Source: Luteitalea sp.
Lineage (GTDB): Bacteria > Acidobacteriota > Vicinamibacteria > Vicinamibacterales > Vicinamibacteraceae
DNA length: 64,000 nucleotides
Assembly (NCBI GenBank): GCA_009377495.1
Contig: WHTZ01000024.1
Coordinates: 1 to 64,000, forward strand
Reading direction: 5' to 3'
How positions within the stretch are numbered: position 1 is the stretch's first letter; each line of letters opens with the position of its first letter. Position numbers and translations under genes: made by a program. This document shows positions 55,446 to 64,000 of this stretch, one piece after another. The notes under the pieces were generated by a model. The model saw only the letters and a program-made list of their open reading frames with translations. It was not told where the DNA came from and searched no databases.

Positions 55446-56085
55446 CGAGGCGGGCACAATCACCAACGTCGTCAGCCGTGTCCTGCCGTACGTCGAGCGG
55501 GTGCTGGTGATCGACGATGGGTCGGCTGACGGAACGGGTAACGCGGCGCGGCAGGCGGGCGCGGATGTGATCCTGCACGAGCGCAATCTGGGAAAGGGCC
55601 GGGCCATTCGCGCCGGTCTCGCAGACGTGCTCGCCACGTCGGCGACGCACGTGGTGGTGTTGGACGGCGACCTGCAGCACGTCCCCGAGGAGGTACCGCG
55701 GCTCCTGGAGGCCGCCCGGAGCTCTGGCGCCGACCTGGTGATCGGCGGCCGTCGATTCGACAAAGCTGCCATGCCGGTCTCACGCTATTGCGCGAACCTG
55801 GCCGGCAGCCGTGTGCTCTCGTGGTTCGTGGGTCTCCCTCTTCGGGACACCCAGTCTGGGTTTCGCGTCTATCGTTGCGACACGCTGCGCGATGTGCGGC
55901 TCACGGCCAAGGGCTTCGAGATTGAGACCGAGATGCTGGTGAAGCTCACGCGACGCCACGCTCGAATCATCGAGGTGCCCGTCAGCGCCGTGTACGGCAC
56001 GGAGCGCAGCAAGCTACGGCCCATGCGTGACACGACAAAAACCTGCTTCCTCGCCGTGTATTATCGGTTCCTCGAGAGGATGTGA
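55414..56085 (+). CDS. GT2-family glycosyltransferase (DPM1-like)
   Basis: This 223-residue GT-A-fold enzyme contains MIPAYNEAGTI, VIDDGSADGT, the metal-binding DGDLQH and DTQSGFRVYR. This is the pattern of dolichyl/polyprenyl-phosphate mannose or glucose synthases without C-terminal membrane helices. It would transfer a sugar from a nucleotide donor to a lipid acceptor at the cytoplasmic face. It overlaps the exporter gene by 32 bases, so co-translation is likely. With the deacetylase it suggests a glycosylated lipid product. Confidence 0.9.
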   Translation: MHVHAMIPAYNEAGTITNVVSRVLPYVERVLVIDDGSADGTGNAARQAGADVILHERNLGKGRAIRAGLADVLATSATHVVVLDGDLQHVPEEVPRLLEAARSSGADLVIGGRRFDKAAMPVSRYCANLAGSRVLSWFVGLPLRDTQSGFRVYRCDTLRDVRLTAKGFEIETEMLVKLTRRHARIIEVPVSAVYGTERSKLRPMRDTTKTCFLAVYYRFLERM

Positions 56086-56344
56086 GGCAGGTGGGCCGAG
56101 ACGGAACTCGGTCGGCGACGGCGCTGCGAAGGTTCAGCTAAACCATTCCGGGCTAGGTCGTTCGAACAACGCCTCAAGTCGGATTCCTCCTTCTCCTATC
56201 ACCCAGACCTTCGCCTTCGGGTAACGCGTGCGGTGCGCTCAACCGTCAGGTTCGATTGATTGGACAGCAGTGCCGCACACCCAAGAAACCCTTGCTCGTG
56301 TGTTTTCTTGGTAGTGGCCGGCGCGACACAGGCACCAAGGGCGT

Positions 56345-56974
56345 GTGACGTGTCGCTCCCCGGAGAAGAGAGTATTGCTCGTGCGTGGTCGCCGCGCCTC
56401 TACCATTCACTCGTTGCTGATCGAGGACGTTCCGGATGCCGGGCCGCCCAGGCAGGCTGACGTGACAGAGGATGCGGCGCGGGCGCAGGTGACCGAGCTC
56501 TTTGAACGGCTTCGACTGCCCGTTTACCGCTATCTCGTAGTGGTCCTCGGCCGAACGGGCGAGGCCGAGGAGCTCACTCAGGAAGCGTTCATCCGATTGT
56601 ACGACTACCTCCGGGCCGGCCATGCGCCGAACGAAGCGCGGTTCTGGCTCTTCCGCGTCGCCCAAAACCTGGCGCTCAACGTCCTGCGCCGCCGTCGCTA
56701 CATCGCCCCGCTCGATTCACACGTGTGGGACAACATTTGCCGCCAGGTTGCCACCGGGCCGGATCCGGAGCGCCGCGTGTTGCGACAAGAGCAGTATGGC
56801 CGTCTAGTGCGCGCCCTGGAGAGGCTCACCCCGCGGGAGCGTCAGTGCCTAGCGCTGCGGTCTGAAGGCATCCGATATCGCGAGATTGCCGACCTGCTCA
56901 GCATCACCTACGCCGCCGTGGTCGATGCGGTACGGCGGGCGGTCGGCAAGCTTGCACGAGCGCTGCATGACTAG
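56345..56974 (+). CDS. ECF-type RNA polymerase sigma factor
   Basis: This protein is up to 209 residues long. Region 2 runs from ELFERLRLPVYRYL to GEAEELTQEAFIRLYDYL..ARFWLFRVAQNLALNVLRRRR, and region 4 is LERLTPRERQCLALRSEG.RYREIADLLSITYAAVVDAVRRAVGKL. There is no region 1 or 3, so it is an extracytoplasmic-function type. The anti-sigma gene overlaps its stop by 8 bases. The start is uncertain: GTG 56345 follows an AAGGG, but GTG 56381 or TTG 56375 lie behind a GGAGAAGAG. A CCAAGAAA/TTTCTTGG dyad (56281-56311) lies in the 259-bp upstream gap. Confidence 0.9.
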   Translation: MTCRSPEKRVLLVRGRRASTIHSLLIEDVPDAGPPRQADVTEDAARAQVTELFERLRLPVYRYLVVVLGRTGEAEELTQEAFIRLYDYLRAGHAPNEARFWLFRVAQNLALNVLRRRRYIAPLDSHVWDNICRQVATGPDPERRVLRQEQYGRLVRALERLTPRERQCLALRSEGIRYREIADLLSITYAAVVDAVRRAVGKLARALHD

Positions 56975-58889
56975 ACTCGCCGATCCCTCGTGGCCACTCC
57001 ACATGGAGCATCCACCGGACGACACCTTGATGAAAGGCGTCGACGGCGAGCTGGCACCGCAGGAGGCCGCGCGGATGCGCGTGCATCTCGAGTCGTGCTG
57101 GTCGTGCCGCACCAGGGTCGATCGGATCCAGGAGGCCATCACGGCCTTCGTGGACTTCTACGAGACCCGGTTTACGACCGCCGTGGATCCGCCGCCCGGC
57201 GGGTGGCGTAAATTCGAGGCGGCGATCGAGGCGGCGGCGGGGCGTACTGTGGGGCGCTCGCTGCTTTCCAACGTCGTGAGCCTGTTGCGGAGCTCGGCGG
57301 CGGCACAGGCTGCTCGGACCTCATCGTTCGGGCAGGCCGCGCGGACGATGGCGTTACGCGCCGCCGGTGGGCTCTTGGTGGTCGCGGTTCTCGCGTTCGC
57401 GTTCTCGCGATATGGCGGCGAGGCGCCGCTTTCGGCCAGTGAGCTCCTGCAGCACAGCGAGGTTGCGCATGCCGCGCAACTGTCCGAGGTGTCGCGGCCG
57501 GTTGTGCACCAGAGGCTGCGGGTCAGTCTGCGAAACGCCTCGCCCGTTGGACGCAGCAGCCTCTCCTGGGAGATATGGCGCGAAACGCTCGAGGGCCAAT
57601 TCCATCAGCAGCGAGATCCAGGTGAGGTCGCGGCCCTGGACGAGCTGGCAAGGGTCCTTCGAGCGAATCGCATGGATCCGCACCAACCGCTTTCGGCCGC
57701 CTCGTACGACAGCTGGCGCAAGGGGATCGCCGGCGCCAGAGAGCGCGTGACCGAGTCGCGGTTGCCGGGGGGGGGCGACGCGTTCAGGCTTCGGACCGCC
57801 AACCCGGGGCCGATCCTCAACGGCGAGATTTCCGAGGCCGAGCTGCTCGTGCGTGCCGCGGACTGGCACCCCGTCGAGGAGTCGCTGCGAGTGCGACTCG
57901 GCGGCGAGACCCGCGAGTACGTGTTGACGGAAGTCGAATTCAACATTGTTCGGTTCGAGTCGGTTGCATCAGTGTTCGTGGCACCGCCCACGGCGCAGCC
58001 GCCGGCGAGCAACGCGACGCCGGTCGAAGCACTGCCGTCATCCGCGCCACGCCGATTCAGCGACGAGGCGCTCGACCAGCTCGAGATCGACGCGTCCTAC
58101 CAGCTGCACCGGCTTGGGCTCTGTCTGCCGGAGCAGGCGCACATCAGCCGAACGCTTGACGGCATTGAGGTCGAGGGCCGGACAACCACCATCGAGCGGC
58201 GCGACATGCTGCTGCAAACGTTGCGGGCGTTCGGGGACGTGCCGGGGATGGACGTGGACGTGCGCATCGCCCCAGACGAATCGGCTGCGGAGGCTGGAGT
58301 CGACGCGCCCCTCGGCGACCTGATGCAACTGCCGGCTGTCCAGGCCGTCCGCGATCACGTGGCGGCGCGCGTCGCGGATGCGGACGCCGAAGAACCCGTT
58401 GAGGGTGCAGAGGAGGCCATCGACGCGGCGGTCCGCCAGTTCATCGGCTGGGCCACCAGCCGGTCGGATCGACTCGTGTTTCACGCGCGCGCGCTGCAAG
58501 CGCTGGTCGATCGGTGGCCGCCGGACGGCCTCGCGCGGCTTGGGTTAGACGAGGTGGCGGCATGGCAGTCGATGGTTGGCGATCACGCACGGATGTTACA
58601 TCGCGACGCGGAGTTGCTGCGGACGGGTCTCGGACCAGTTTTGTTCGCCGGCCTGCCGGACGAGCCCGTCAGCACGGGTCGACGCATTCGCAACGTCTCG
58701 GAGGTGCCCGAGGCGGTACGTCGGCTCGCGACGCTCGCACGGACGATTGACCACGCCGTGCACAGCGCTTTTGCGTCGCCGGGTGATGCGGCCCGCGGGT
58801 CATTCGACACCAGTGGTCTGTCGACGTCATTGCGGCAGGTAGAAGAGCTGGCGGCTGGCTTCGACGTGCTATGGACGCTCGGGCGCTAA
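56967..58889 (+). CDS. Membrane-anchored zinc-finger anti-sigma factor with large periplasmic domain
   Basis: This 640-residue protein has an anti-sigma zinc finger in which H40, C44 and C47 (HLESCWSC) form the ZAS motif. One transmembrane helix (GGLLVVAVLAFAF, ~135-150) precedes an unusually large periplasmic part of ~490 residues that I do not recognise; it is helical toward the end. The product should hold the preceding sigma factor at the membrane until a periplasmic signal is sensed. The start, ATG 56967, overlaps the sigma gene stop by 8 bases. A run of nine G (57767-57775) lies in frame at about residue 268. Confidence 0.87.
   Translation: MTRLADPSWPLHMEHPPDDTLMKGVDGELAPQEAARMRVHLESCWSCRTRVDRIQEAITAFVDFYETRFTTAVDPPPGGWRKFEAAIEAAAGRTVGRSLLSNVVSLLRSSAAAQAARTSSFGQAARTMALRAAGGLLVVAVLAFAFSRYGGEAPLSASELLQHSEVAHAAQLSEVSRPVVHQRLRVSLRNASPVGRSSLSWEIWRETLEGQFHQQRDPGEVAALDELARVLRANRMDPHQPLSAASYDSWRKGIAGARERVTESRLPGGGDAFRLRTANPGPILNGEISEAELLVRAADWHPVEESLRVRLGGETREYVLTEVEFNIVRFESVASVFVAPPTAQPPASNATPVEALPSSAPRRFSDEALDQLEIDASYQLHRLGLCLPEQAHISRTLDGIEVEGRTTTIERRDMLLQTLRAFGDVPGMDVDVRIAPDESAAEAGVDAPLGDLMQLPAVQAVRDHVAARVADADAEEPVEGAEEAIDAAVRQFIGWATSRSDRLVFHARALQALVDRWPPDGLARLGLDEVAAWQSMVGDHARMLHRDAELLRTGLGPVLFAGLPDEPVSTGRRIRNVSEVPEAVRRLATLARTIDHAVHSAFASPGDAARGSFDTSGLSTSLRQVEELAAGFDVLWTLGR
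57767..57775 (+). repeat. Homopolymer G9 in the anti-sigma gene
   Basis: Nine consecutive G encode Gly-Gly-Gly after a Pro codon. It is the longest mononucleotide run I noticed in a coding region here, and slippage by one base would truncate the anti-sigma protein after its transmembrane helix. Confidence 0.9.
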
Positions 58890-58956
58890 CTCCGGGGTCT
58901 TCCGGGGAAGCAGTCGTGACACCAGGCCTCGCGCAGAACGTACGGAGGGGGATTTC

Positions 58957-61848
58957 ATGAACACTCGGCATCTCGTCCTCATGAAGCTGGTTCTCGCACT
59001 TCTGGTCGGGCCGATCTCGGAGCCAGCCCGTGCGCAGACCTCCGCGGAAGGCTCCGTTCGCGGGTACGTGAAAGACGAGCAAGGCGCCACCCTGCCCGGG
59101 GTCACACTGACGGCGACCAGCCTCGACGTGCCGGGCACTCGCACCGCTGTCAGCGACGAGACGGGTTACTACCGGCTCGACAACTTGCCGCCCGCAACGT
59201 ACGCCATTACCTCGGAGCTGGAGGGGTTTGCGAAGTACGTGCGCGACAACATCGTCGTCCGCGCCGGGCTCAATCTTGGCCTCGAGATCGTGATGAGGGT
59301 GGGCGACATCACGGAGACGGTGACTGTCACGCCAGATACGCCCATGCTCGAGTCGAGCAGCGCCGTGCAGGCCGTCAACATCAGCGGCGAGTTCCAGCGC
59401 GGGGTGCCGCTCTCCGGCCGCAAGCACTGGGCCGACTTCATGAGGATGGTGCCGGGAACGATTGAGAGCGACAGCTCCGTTTATCAAGGTGGGTTCTACT
59501 ACGTACACGGCGCGAACTCCGCGTCGAACTCCATTCAGATCGACGGCGTCGACATCGCCTCGTCGCAGCAAGCGACACCGGTCTACATTGGCCTGAACAA
59601 CGAAACGATAGCGGACGTCCAGATCAAGACGGCCGCCTTCGACGCTGCCTCACCGCTTGCCCAGGGCACCGTGACGAACGTGGCGACGCAATCCGGCACC
59701 AACGAACTGCGCGGCGCTGGCGGATTGGCGTTCATGCCGTTGCGGTGGATTGGCGACAACACGCCAGGCGGCACGAGCACGAGAGTGGCGGTCATTCAGC
59801 CGGATTTCGCGCTTGGCGGTCCCATCAAGCGCGACCGTCTCTGGTTCTTCGGATCGTATCGGCGCGTGTACAACGATGCCACGATCTTCCGAACGGCCGA
59901 GCAGGTGGAGACGCTCCGGGCACTCGATCCGTCGTTCACGCCCTTCAACAATGTCACCGAGGCCAGCGTGTACTTCGTCAAAGCGACGGCACAACTGTCG
60001 CCACGCCACCAGTCATACGTCTTCTACAACTACGACTTCATGCCAGCCGGTCACGACGGCGCCACGGCGCTCGTTCCTGGACTGTGGCAGTGGATTGGTG
60101 GGACGGCTATTGCCACGCGGATCAGCTCCGTCTGGACGGACTCGCTGACCACACGAGTGGCAGTTGGCTACAACGACAAGGCCTACGAGAGCGGCTCCAT
60201 CACACAGGATCAGCCTCAGCGAGCGGTGCACGAGAGCGCATTTCTTTCGTCCGGTCGGTTGACCGGGAGTGGCATCGTAGCCTCGGTCTCGCCAGGAGGT
60301 TACCGGCGCAGGCAACCGTACGACAAACTGTCCATTTCAGCCGATGCGATGTATTACAAGCGCGGGTGGGTCGGCTCACACGAAATCCAGACCGGGCTGC
60401 TGCTGCAGCGGAATCATCAAGCCACGAGCATTCTCTATCCGGCGGATGGCGTTGCGTTCGAGGAGCTGGTCATGCGGGAGCCCACCAACCCGGCTGCCGG
60501 TCTCGTGCCGTTTCGGCGTCAGGTCTACGACGGCACGCTGAATGTCCGCACCGATGTGAACTTTAGCGACTATGGCGCGTACATACAGAATGCCTGGCGG
60601 CCGACCCCGCGCCTGACCATCAACGCCGGTGTGCGCATGGATATGGTGAGGCGCCGGGACCAGCTGATAGACGTTCAGGTCCAGGACAGTCTTGAAGTCG
60701 GCCCGCGCTTCAGCGTGAATTATCTATTGACAGAGGACCGGAGAGACACAGTCCGGGCGAGTTGGTCTCGGGTGCACGAGACGCCCTCGAACAACCTGGC
60801 CAGCGGTGCCACGAACACGATGGGTGTCACCGACTTCTACGACAACGACCTCGACGGCGTCTTCGAGCTCGAGCTCCGGACCCCGGGCGGCACCCAGGCG
60901 CCGGTCGACCGGGTCATCGATCCCGACTATCACCAGCCGTATTTCAACGAGTGGACGGTCGGCTATCGGCGACAGCTTCCTGGTCAGGCGACCGTCGATA
61001 TCGCGTTCATTCGCCGCGGATACCGCGACAGAAGCACCCTCGTCGATGAGAACGGCATCTATGACGATGGTGTCTTCCGCGGCTACCGGAACCCTGAGCT
61101 GAACGAGATGTATCGGCTGACCAACAACCAGTGGAACTGGCCGATGTATTCGTCGCTCGAGGCGCAAGCCACCAAACAGACCGACCGATGGCAGGTCTTG
61201 TCGAGCGTGTCACGGCAGTGGCGCCATATCGCCGGCACATGGCAGCCCAACGATCCCGCGTCGTTCATCCAGCCAAGTGCCTTCTCGAACGACAACGGGA
61301 TCGGTGCCGTGTCCTCGCCAACGAGCGTTGCGCAGGACGGTAACAGTCTGAGCGGCACGCACATGGCGGGATCGAGCAATCTCGCCCTCGTGGACTATGT
61401 CGTCCGTATGGCTGCCGCCGTACGCGCCCCAGGGAACATTCTCGTCGCGACCAACTACATGGTCCGCGCGGGCCTATGGTCGGGTCCGATCGTGACTCGA
61501 ACCGATGCACCAGATCCACGCTTCGGCCCGGCAACGGTGATCCTGTCGAACGGCCGCGTCGCCAGCAATCCGCTCGCAACCACCGTGCGGTTCGCGTATC
61601 CCACACGCGGTGAAGGTCAATTCAAGTCCCCGACGGTGCATTCCTGGAATCTTCGGCTGGGCCGCGAGTTCGCCGTTGGAGCCCGTCGACGTCTGGAAGC
61701 CATGGTCGACGTGTTCAACGTCACCAACCTCGCGGCGGACGAGTCATCGATGTTGGGGTCCAATCAGCGCTACAGCCCGAACTACGGCCTCTTCAGCGAC
61801 CGCCAGCAGCCACGCGCCGTTCAGATGTCGCTGCGCGTCCTGTTTTGA
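58957..61848 (+). CDS. Oar-like TonB-dependent receptor with carboxypeptidase-regulatory domain
   Basis: This 963-residue protein has a signal peptide ending at ARAQ and an N-terminal carboxypeptidase-regulatory-like beta-sandwich (~residues 28-110: GSVRGYVKDEQGATLPGVTL). A plug domain (~120-260) and a beta-barrel with alternating strands to the C-terminus (VQMSLRVLF, terminal Phe) follow. This is the Oar/Cna_B-type receptor expanded in Acidobacteriota, usually for uptake or display of polymers or proteins. A GGAGGGGG Shine-Dalgarno precedes ATG 58957. It follows the anti-sigma gene by 67 bases, so the sigma factor may control it. Confidence 0.9.
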   Translation: MNTRHLVLMKLVLALLVGPISEPARAQTSAEGSVRGYVKDEQGATLPGVTLTATSLDVPGTRTAVSDETGYYRLDNLPPATYAITSELEGFAKYVRDNIVVRAGLNLGLEIVMRVGDITETVTVTPDTPMLESSSAVQAVNISGEFQRGVPLSGRKHWADFMRMVPGTIESDSSVYQGGFYYVHGANSASNSIQIDGVDIASSQQATPVYIGLNNETIADVQIKTAAFDAASPLAQGTVTNVATQSGTNELRGAGGLAFMPLRWIGDNTPGGTSTRVAVIQPDFALGGPIKRDRLWFFGSYRRVYNDATIFRTAEQVETLRALDPSFTPFNNVTEASVYFVKATAQLSPRHQSYVFYNYDFMPAGHDGATALVPGLWQWIGGTAIATRISSVWTDSLTTRVAVGYNDKAYESGSITQDQPQRAVHESAFLSSGRLTGSGIVASVSPGGYRRRQPYDKLSISADAMYYKRGWVGSHEIQTGLLLQRNHQATSILYPADGVAFEELVMREPTNPAAGLVPFRRQVYDGTLNVRTDVNFSDYGAYIQNAWRPTPRLTINAGVRMDMVRRRDQLIDVQVQDSLEVGPRFSVNYLLTEDRRDTVRASWSRVHETPSNNLASGATNTMGVTDFYDNDLDGVFELELRTPGGTQAPVDRVIDPDYHQPYFNEWTVGYRRQLPGQATVDIAFIRRGYRDRSTLVDENGIYDDGVFRGYRNPELNEMYRLTNNQWNWPMYSSLEAQATKQTDRWQVLSSVSRQWRHIAGTWQPNDPASFIQPSAFSNDNGIGAVSSPTSVAQDGNSLSGTHMAGSSNLALVDYVVRMAAAVRAPGNILVATNYMVRAGLWSGPIVTRTDAPDPRFGPATVILSNGRVASNPLATTVRFAYPTRGEGQFKSPTVHSWNLRLGREFAVGARRRLEAMVDVFNVTNLAADESSMLGSNQRYSPNYGLFSDRQQPRAVQMSLRVLF

Positions 61849-61901
61849 GAGCGCCGGAGCTCACGTCAACACGAACGAGGTCGGAGACGAGAGGAGGAGA
61901 T

Positions 61902-64000
61902 GTGAGCACCACGCCGATCGGCATCCTGTGCGTATTCCTGGCTATGTGCTTTGTTGGCCACGCCGACCAGTCGCAGCCGCGCGCGCCGGTGACCGGTGCA
62001 GCGTCCGCCGCGCGGGCGCGTTTCTTCAAAGACAGCCGGCAGATCCTCGCCCTCGCGCGCGCCGAGGGCTTGGAGGAGCTCACCCTCGTCGTGGCGGCAC
62101 GTCCCGGCGCGAACGAGGTTGTGGCGCAGCGGGCGGCTGCACTGGGCGGAATGGTGCGCTATCGCGACGACGACGTGAGCTACTTGCGCGTGAAGCTTCC
62201 GCTGGATCAGGTGAATACCTTCGCGGAGCACGAGCAGATCGAGTCGATCGCCGTACGGTTCGGCGATGGTGCCTATCCCGCAAGACTCCCCGCCTCTGAC
62301 CTGAGCGAACCAGGCGACGGTGTTGCGGCAACCGCATCGCTTGAAGTCGAATCTGGCCGCGAGCCTGATGCAGAAACGGAGTCGCAGAAGGCGCCATCGC
62401 CGGAGCTGTGGCCCCCAAAGGCTGGCGACTATCCCCTCCGTCATCCCTACACGCCGCTCAAGGACATGGACGGCGCAGCGTTTCTTGCGGACCACCCGAC
62501 GTGGGACGGCCGAGGCGTCACAGTGGCGATCCTCGACGGCAACTACGATCTCCTGCTACCTGAGCTCCAGACGGCCTACACGACAGACGGCACGCCGGTA
62601 GCCAAGACCGCCGACTTTCTCACCTCAACGGACCCGCGCGACGACTACGAGCGGGTGCCGCAGTGGGTCGACATGCGCGATACGGCGGAGGCAACAGGAG
62701 GGCGTCTGACGTATCAGGATCGGACGTTCACTGCGCCGCGCGACGGCGTCTTGCGTGTCGGATTCTTCAGTGAGCGACGCTTCAACCGGCCGGCCAACGG
62801 CGCGTACCTCGACCAGGACATTGATCGGAACGGCAATCCGAAAGGAGACGATGGGCTGTTCGGCGTGCTGTGGGATGAAGAGACGAACGACGTCTGGGTG
62901 GATACGAATCGCGATTTGAGCTTCGCTGACGAGCGCGCGATGACCAACTACATCACACGTCAAGATATCGGCATTTTCGGGACCGATGATCCCGACACAC
63001 CCATTCGCGAGTCGATTGGCTTTACCGTCCAGACGAACCCCGGCAACAAGTTCGTGTCGATCAACGTCGGCCTCTATCAGCACTCGACAACGATTCTTGG
63101 CGCTCTCGCGGCCAATCGTCATCCAGCGGGTCGATTCGTGGGTGTTGCGCCTGGGGTTCGACTCGTCTCCATCTACTACGGCAGCATGACACACTCCCTC
63201 ATCGAGGGCCTGATCGTCGCGTTCAAGCATCCGCTGGTCGATATCGTGCTCCTGTCGCAGCATACGAGCCTCGCCACGCATCCGTACCTTCTCGCCGACG
63301 CACGCCATCCGATCAGCATCATCGCCCAGCGGCTCATCGAGCTCACGAAGAAGCCCCTCTTTGTACCCGGTTCGAACAGTCCAGGCCTCGGCCTCGTGGG
63401 CGAGGACGGGCTAGCGCCGGATGCCATCAGCGTTGGCGGCTACCAGCACAAGGACAGCTATCGAACGAACTTCGGCTTCGTGCCGGCGCACGATGACAAC
63501 ATGCACTACGCAGGTCTGTCGCATGGTCCGACTGGCCTTGGCGCGCTCAAGCCAGATGTGCTCGCGCCGACCGGGCACTTGGGAAACGAGGTGGGCTACC
63601 GCGACGGGCAGAAATCGGCGGGACTCTATCAGCTACCGCCCGGCGTTGGCATCGGTCGCGGCACGTCCACGGCCACACCGACCGCCGTAGGTGCTGCCGC
63701 ACTCTTGATCAGTGCAGCCAAGCAGACGGGGATCGAGTACGACGCGCGCCGCCTCAAGGCTGCGCTCACGGGGTCGGCCCGCTACATTCCGAGGCTCGGC
63801 GCGCATGAGCAGGGGCATGGTCTCGTCCAAGTGGCTGCGGCCTGGCAGTTGCTGAAGGCCCTGCAATCGGCGCCGCCGATCACGATCGCGAGTCACGGCC
63901 CGGTGAAGACGAGGCTGAGTCAGCTGCTCGCGACGCCGCATCAGGGCACGGGTCTGTACGAACGGGAGGGCTGGAGCGCCGGTGACCGCGGGGAACGGAC
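61902..64000 (+). CDS. Exported S8 (subtilase) peptidase, truncated by window edge
   Basis: About 699 residues are visible, with no stop before the window ends. A short N-terminal signal is followed by an I9-like propeptide (~45-125) and a subtilase domain from about residue 205. The catalytic Asp is in VAILDGNYD, the His in LYQHSTTILGALAAN (HGTH reads HSTT), the oxyanion Asn in FVPGSNSPG and the Ser in GTSTATPTAVG. An insert of ~130 residues separates the Asp and His motifs. GTG 61902 follows GAGGAGGAG (61891-61899). It lies 53 bases after the receptor gene, probably in the same operon. The product may process surface proteins. Confidence 0.87.
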   Translation, partial: MSTTPIGILCVFLAMCFVGHADQSQPRAPVTGAASAARARFFKDSRQILALARAEGLEELTLVVAARPGANEVVAQRAAALGGMVRYRDDDVSYLRVKLPLDQVNTFAEHEQIESIAVRFGDGAYPARLPASDLSEPGDGVAATASLEVESGREPDAETESQKAPSPELWPPKAGDYPLRHPYTPLKDMDGAAFLADHPTWDGRGVTVAILDGNYDLLLPELQTAYTTDGTPVAKTADFLTSTDPRDDYERVPQWVDMRDTAEATGGRLTYQDRTFTAPRDGVLRVGFFSERRFNRPANGAYLDQDIDRNGNPKGDDGLFGVLWDEETNDVWVDTNRDLSFADERAMTNYITRQDIGIFGTDDPDTPIRESIGFTVQTNPGNKFVSINVGLYQHSTTILGALAANRHPAGRFVGVAPGVRLVSIYYGSMTHSLIEGLIVAFKHPLVDIVLLSQHTSLATHPYLLADARHPISIIAQRLIELTKKPLFVPGSNSPGLGLVGEDGLAPDAISVGGYQHKDSYRTNFGFVPAHDDNMHYAGLSHGPTGLGALKPDVLAPTGHLGNEVGYRDGQKSAGLYQLPPGVGIGRGTSTATPTAVGAAALLISAAKQTGIEYDARRLKAALTGSARYIPRLGAHEQGHGLVQVAAAWQLLKALQSAPPITIASHGPVKTRLSQLLATPHQGTGLYEREGWSAGDRGER

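Noticed and set aside
56086..56200. tRNA-Ser-like stretch (GCCGAG near 56095, GCTAAACC, GGATTCCTCCTTCTCC)
   Set aside because: The acceptor and T stems do not pair, the anticodon loop would have six bases and no CCA is encoded. At best it is a decayed remnant, more likely coincidence.

Overview
The window is GC-rich, densely coded bacterial chromosome with no rRNA, tRNA, transposase, phage or CRISPR genes that I can see. It most resembles an Acidobacteriota genome, probably of the Vicinamibacteria type. The reasons are a MacB/FtsX-like permease of the acidobacterial 'duplicated orphan permease' (ADOP) kind, an Oar-like TonB-dependent receptor with an N-terminal carboxypeptidase-regulatory domain, exported sulfatase, GH38-like and Gfo/Idh enzymes, two DUF2339 proteins, and many short hairpin repeats. 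This taxonomic call is an inference from gene content, not a phylogeny.

Layout. 0-9.4 kb: exported amidohydrolase, GT-C-type membrane protein, large GH38-like enzyme and phytanoyl-CoA dioxygenase family protein. 9.4-10.1 kb: Doc/AbrB-type toxin-antitoxin pair. 10.2-16.1 kb: di-haem cytochrome, DapB-like dehydrogenase, M1 peptidase and a membrane protein. 16-19.1 kb: a DUF2339 protein and a cupredoxin-like lipoprotein bracketed by an inverted pair of ~169-bp repeats. 19.2-25.6 kb: HD-GYP response regulator, PEGA protein, TonB-like protein and a second DUF2339 protein. 25.7-31.8 kb: gltBD. 32-39.3 kb: sulfatase, ADOP permease, DinB-like protein, TAT-exported oxidoreductase and PAP2 phosphatase.

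39.3-56.1 kb is the most interesting region. A tightly packed seven-gene minus-strand operon encodes a canonical ketosynthase, a PHP phosphoesterase, a three-module outer-membrane protein, a polysaccharide deacetylase, an acyl carrier protein, a ketoreductase and a second ketosynthase that lacks both catalytic histidines. A LolA-like gene starts divergently from it. Beyond a BlaI/M56-HEAT regulatory cassette lie a B12-type radical SAM enzyme, an MMPL/RND exporter and a GT2 glycosyltransferase. Together these look like machinery to build an ACP-bound acyl or polyketide chain, modify it and move it to the outer membrane. Aryl-polyene and flexirubin clusters share the KS/KR/ACP/LolA/MMPL/GT logic, but key partners of those clusters (dehydratase, acyltransferase, starter ligase) are not in the window.

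56.3-64 kb holds an ECF-type sigma factor, its overlapping zinc-finger anti-sigma factor, an Oar-like receptor and a subtilase truncated by the window edge, which suggests a regulated cell-surface module. Dispersed palindromic repeats are a theme. One of them forms a 141-bp palindrome in which the start codon of the MMPL exporter and a possible start of the divergent radical SAM gene sit at mirror positions.
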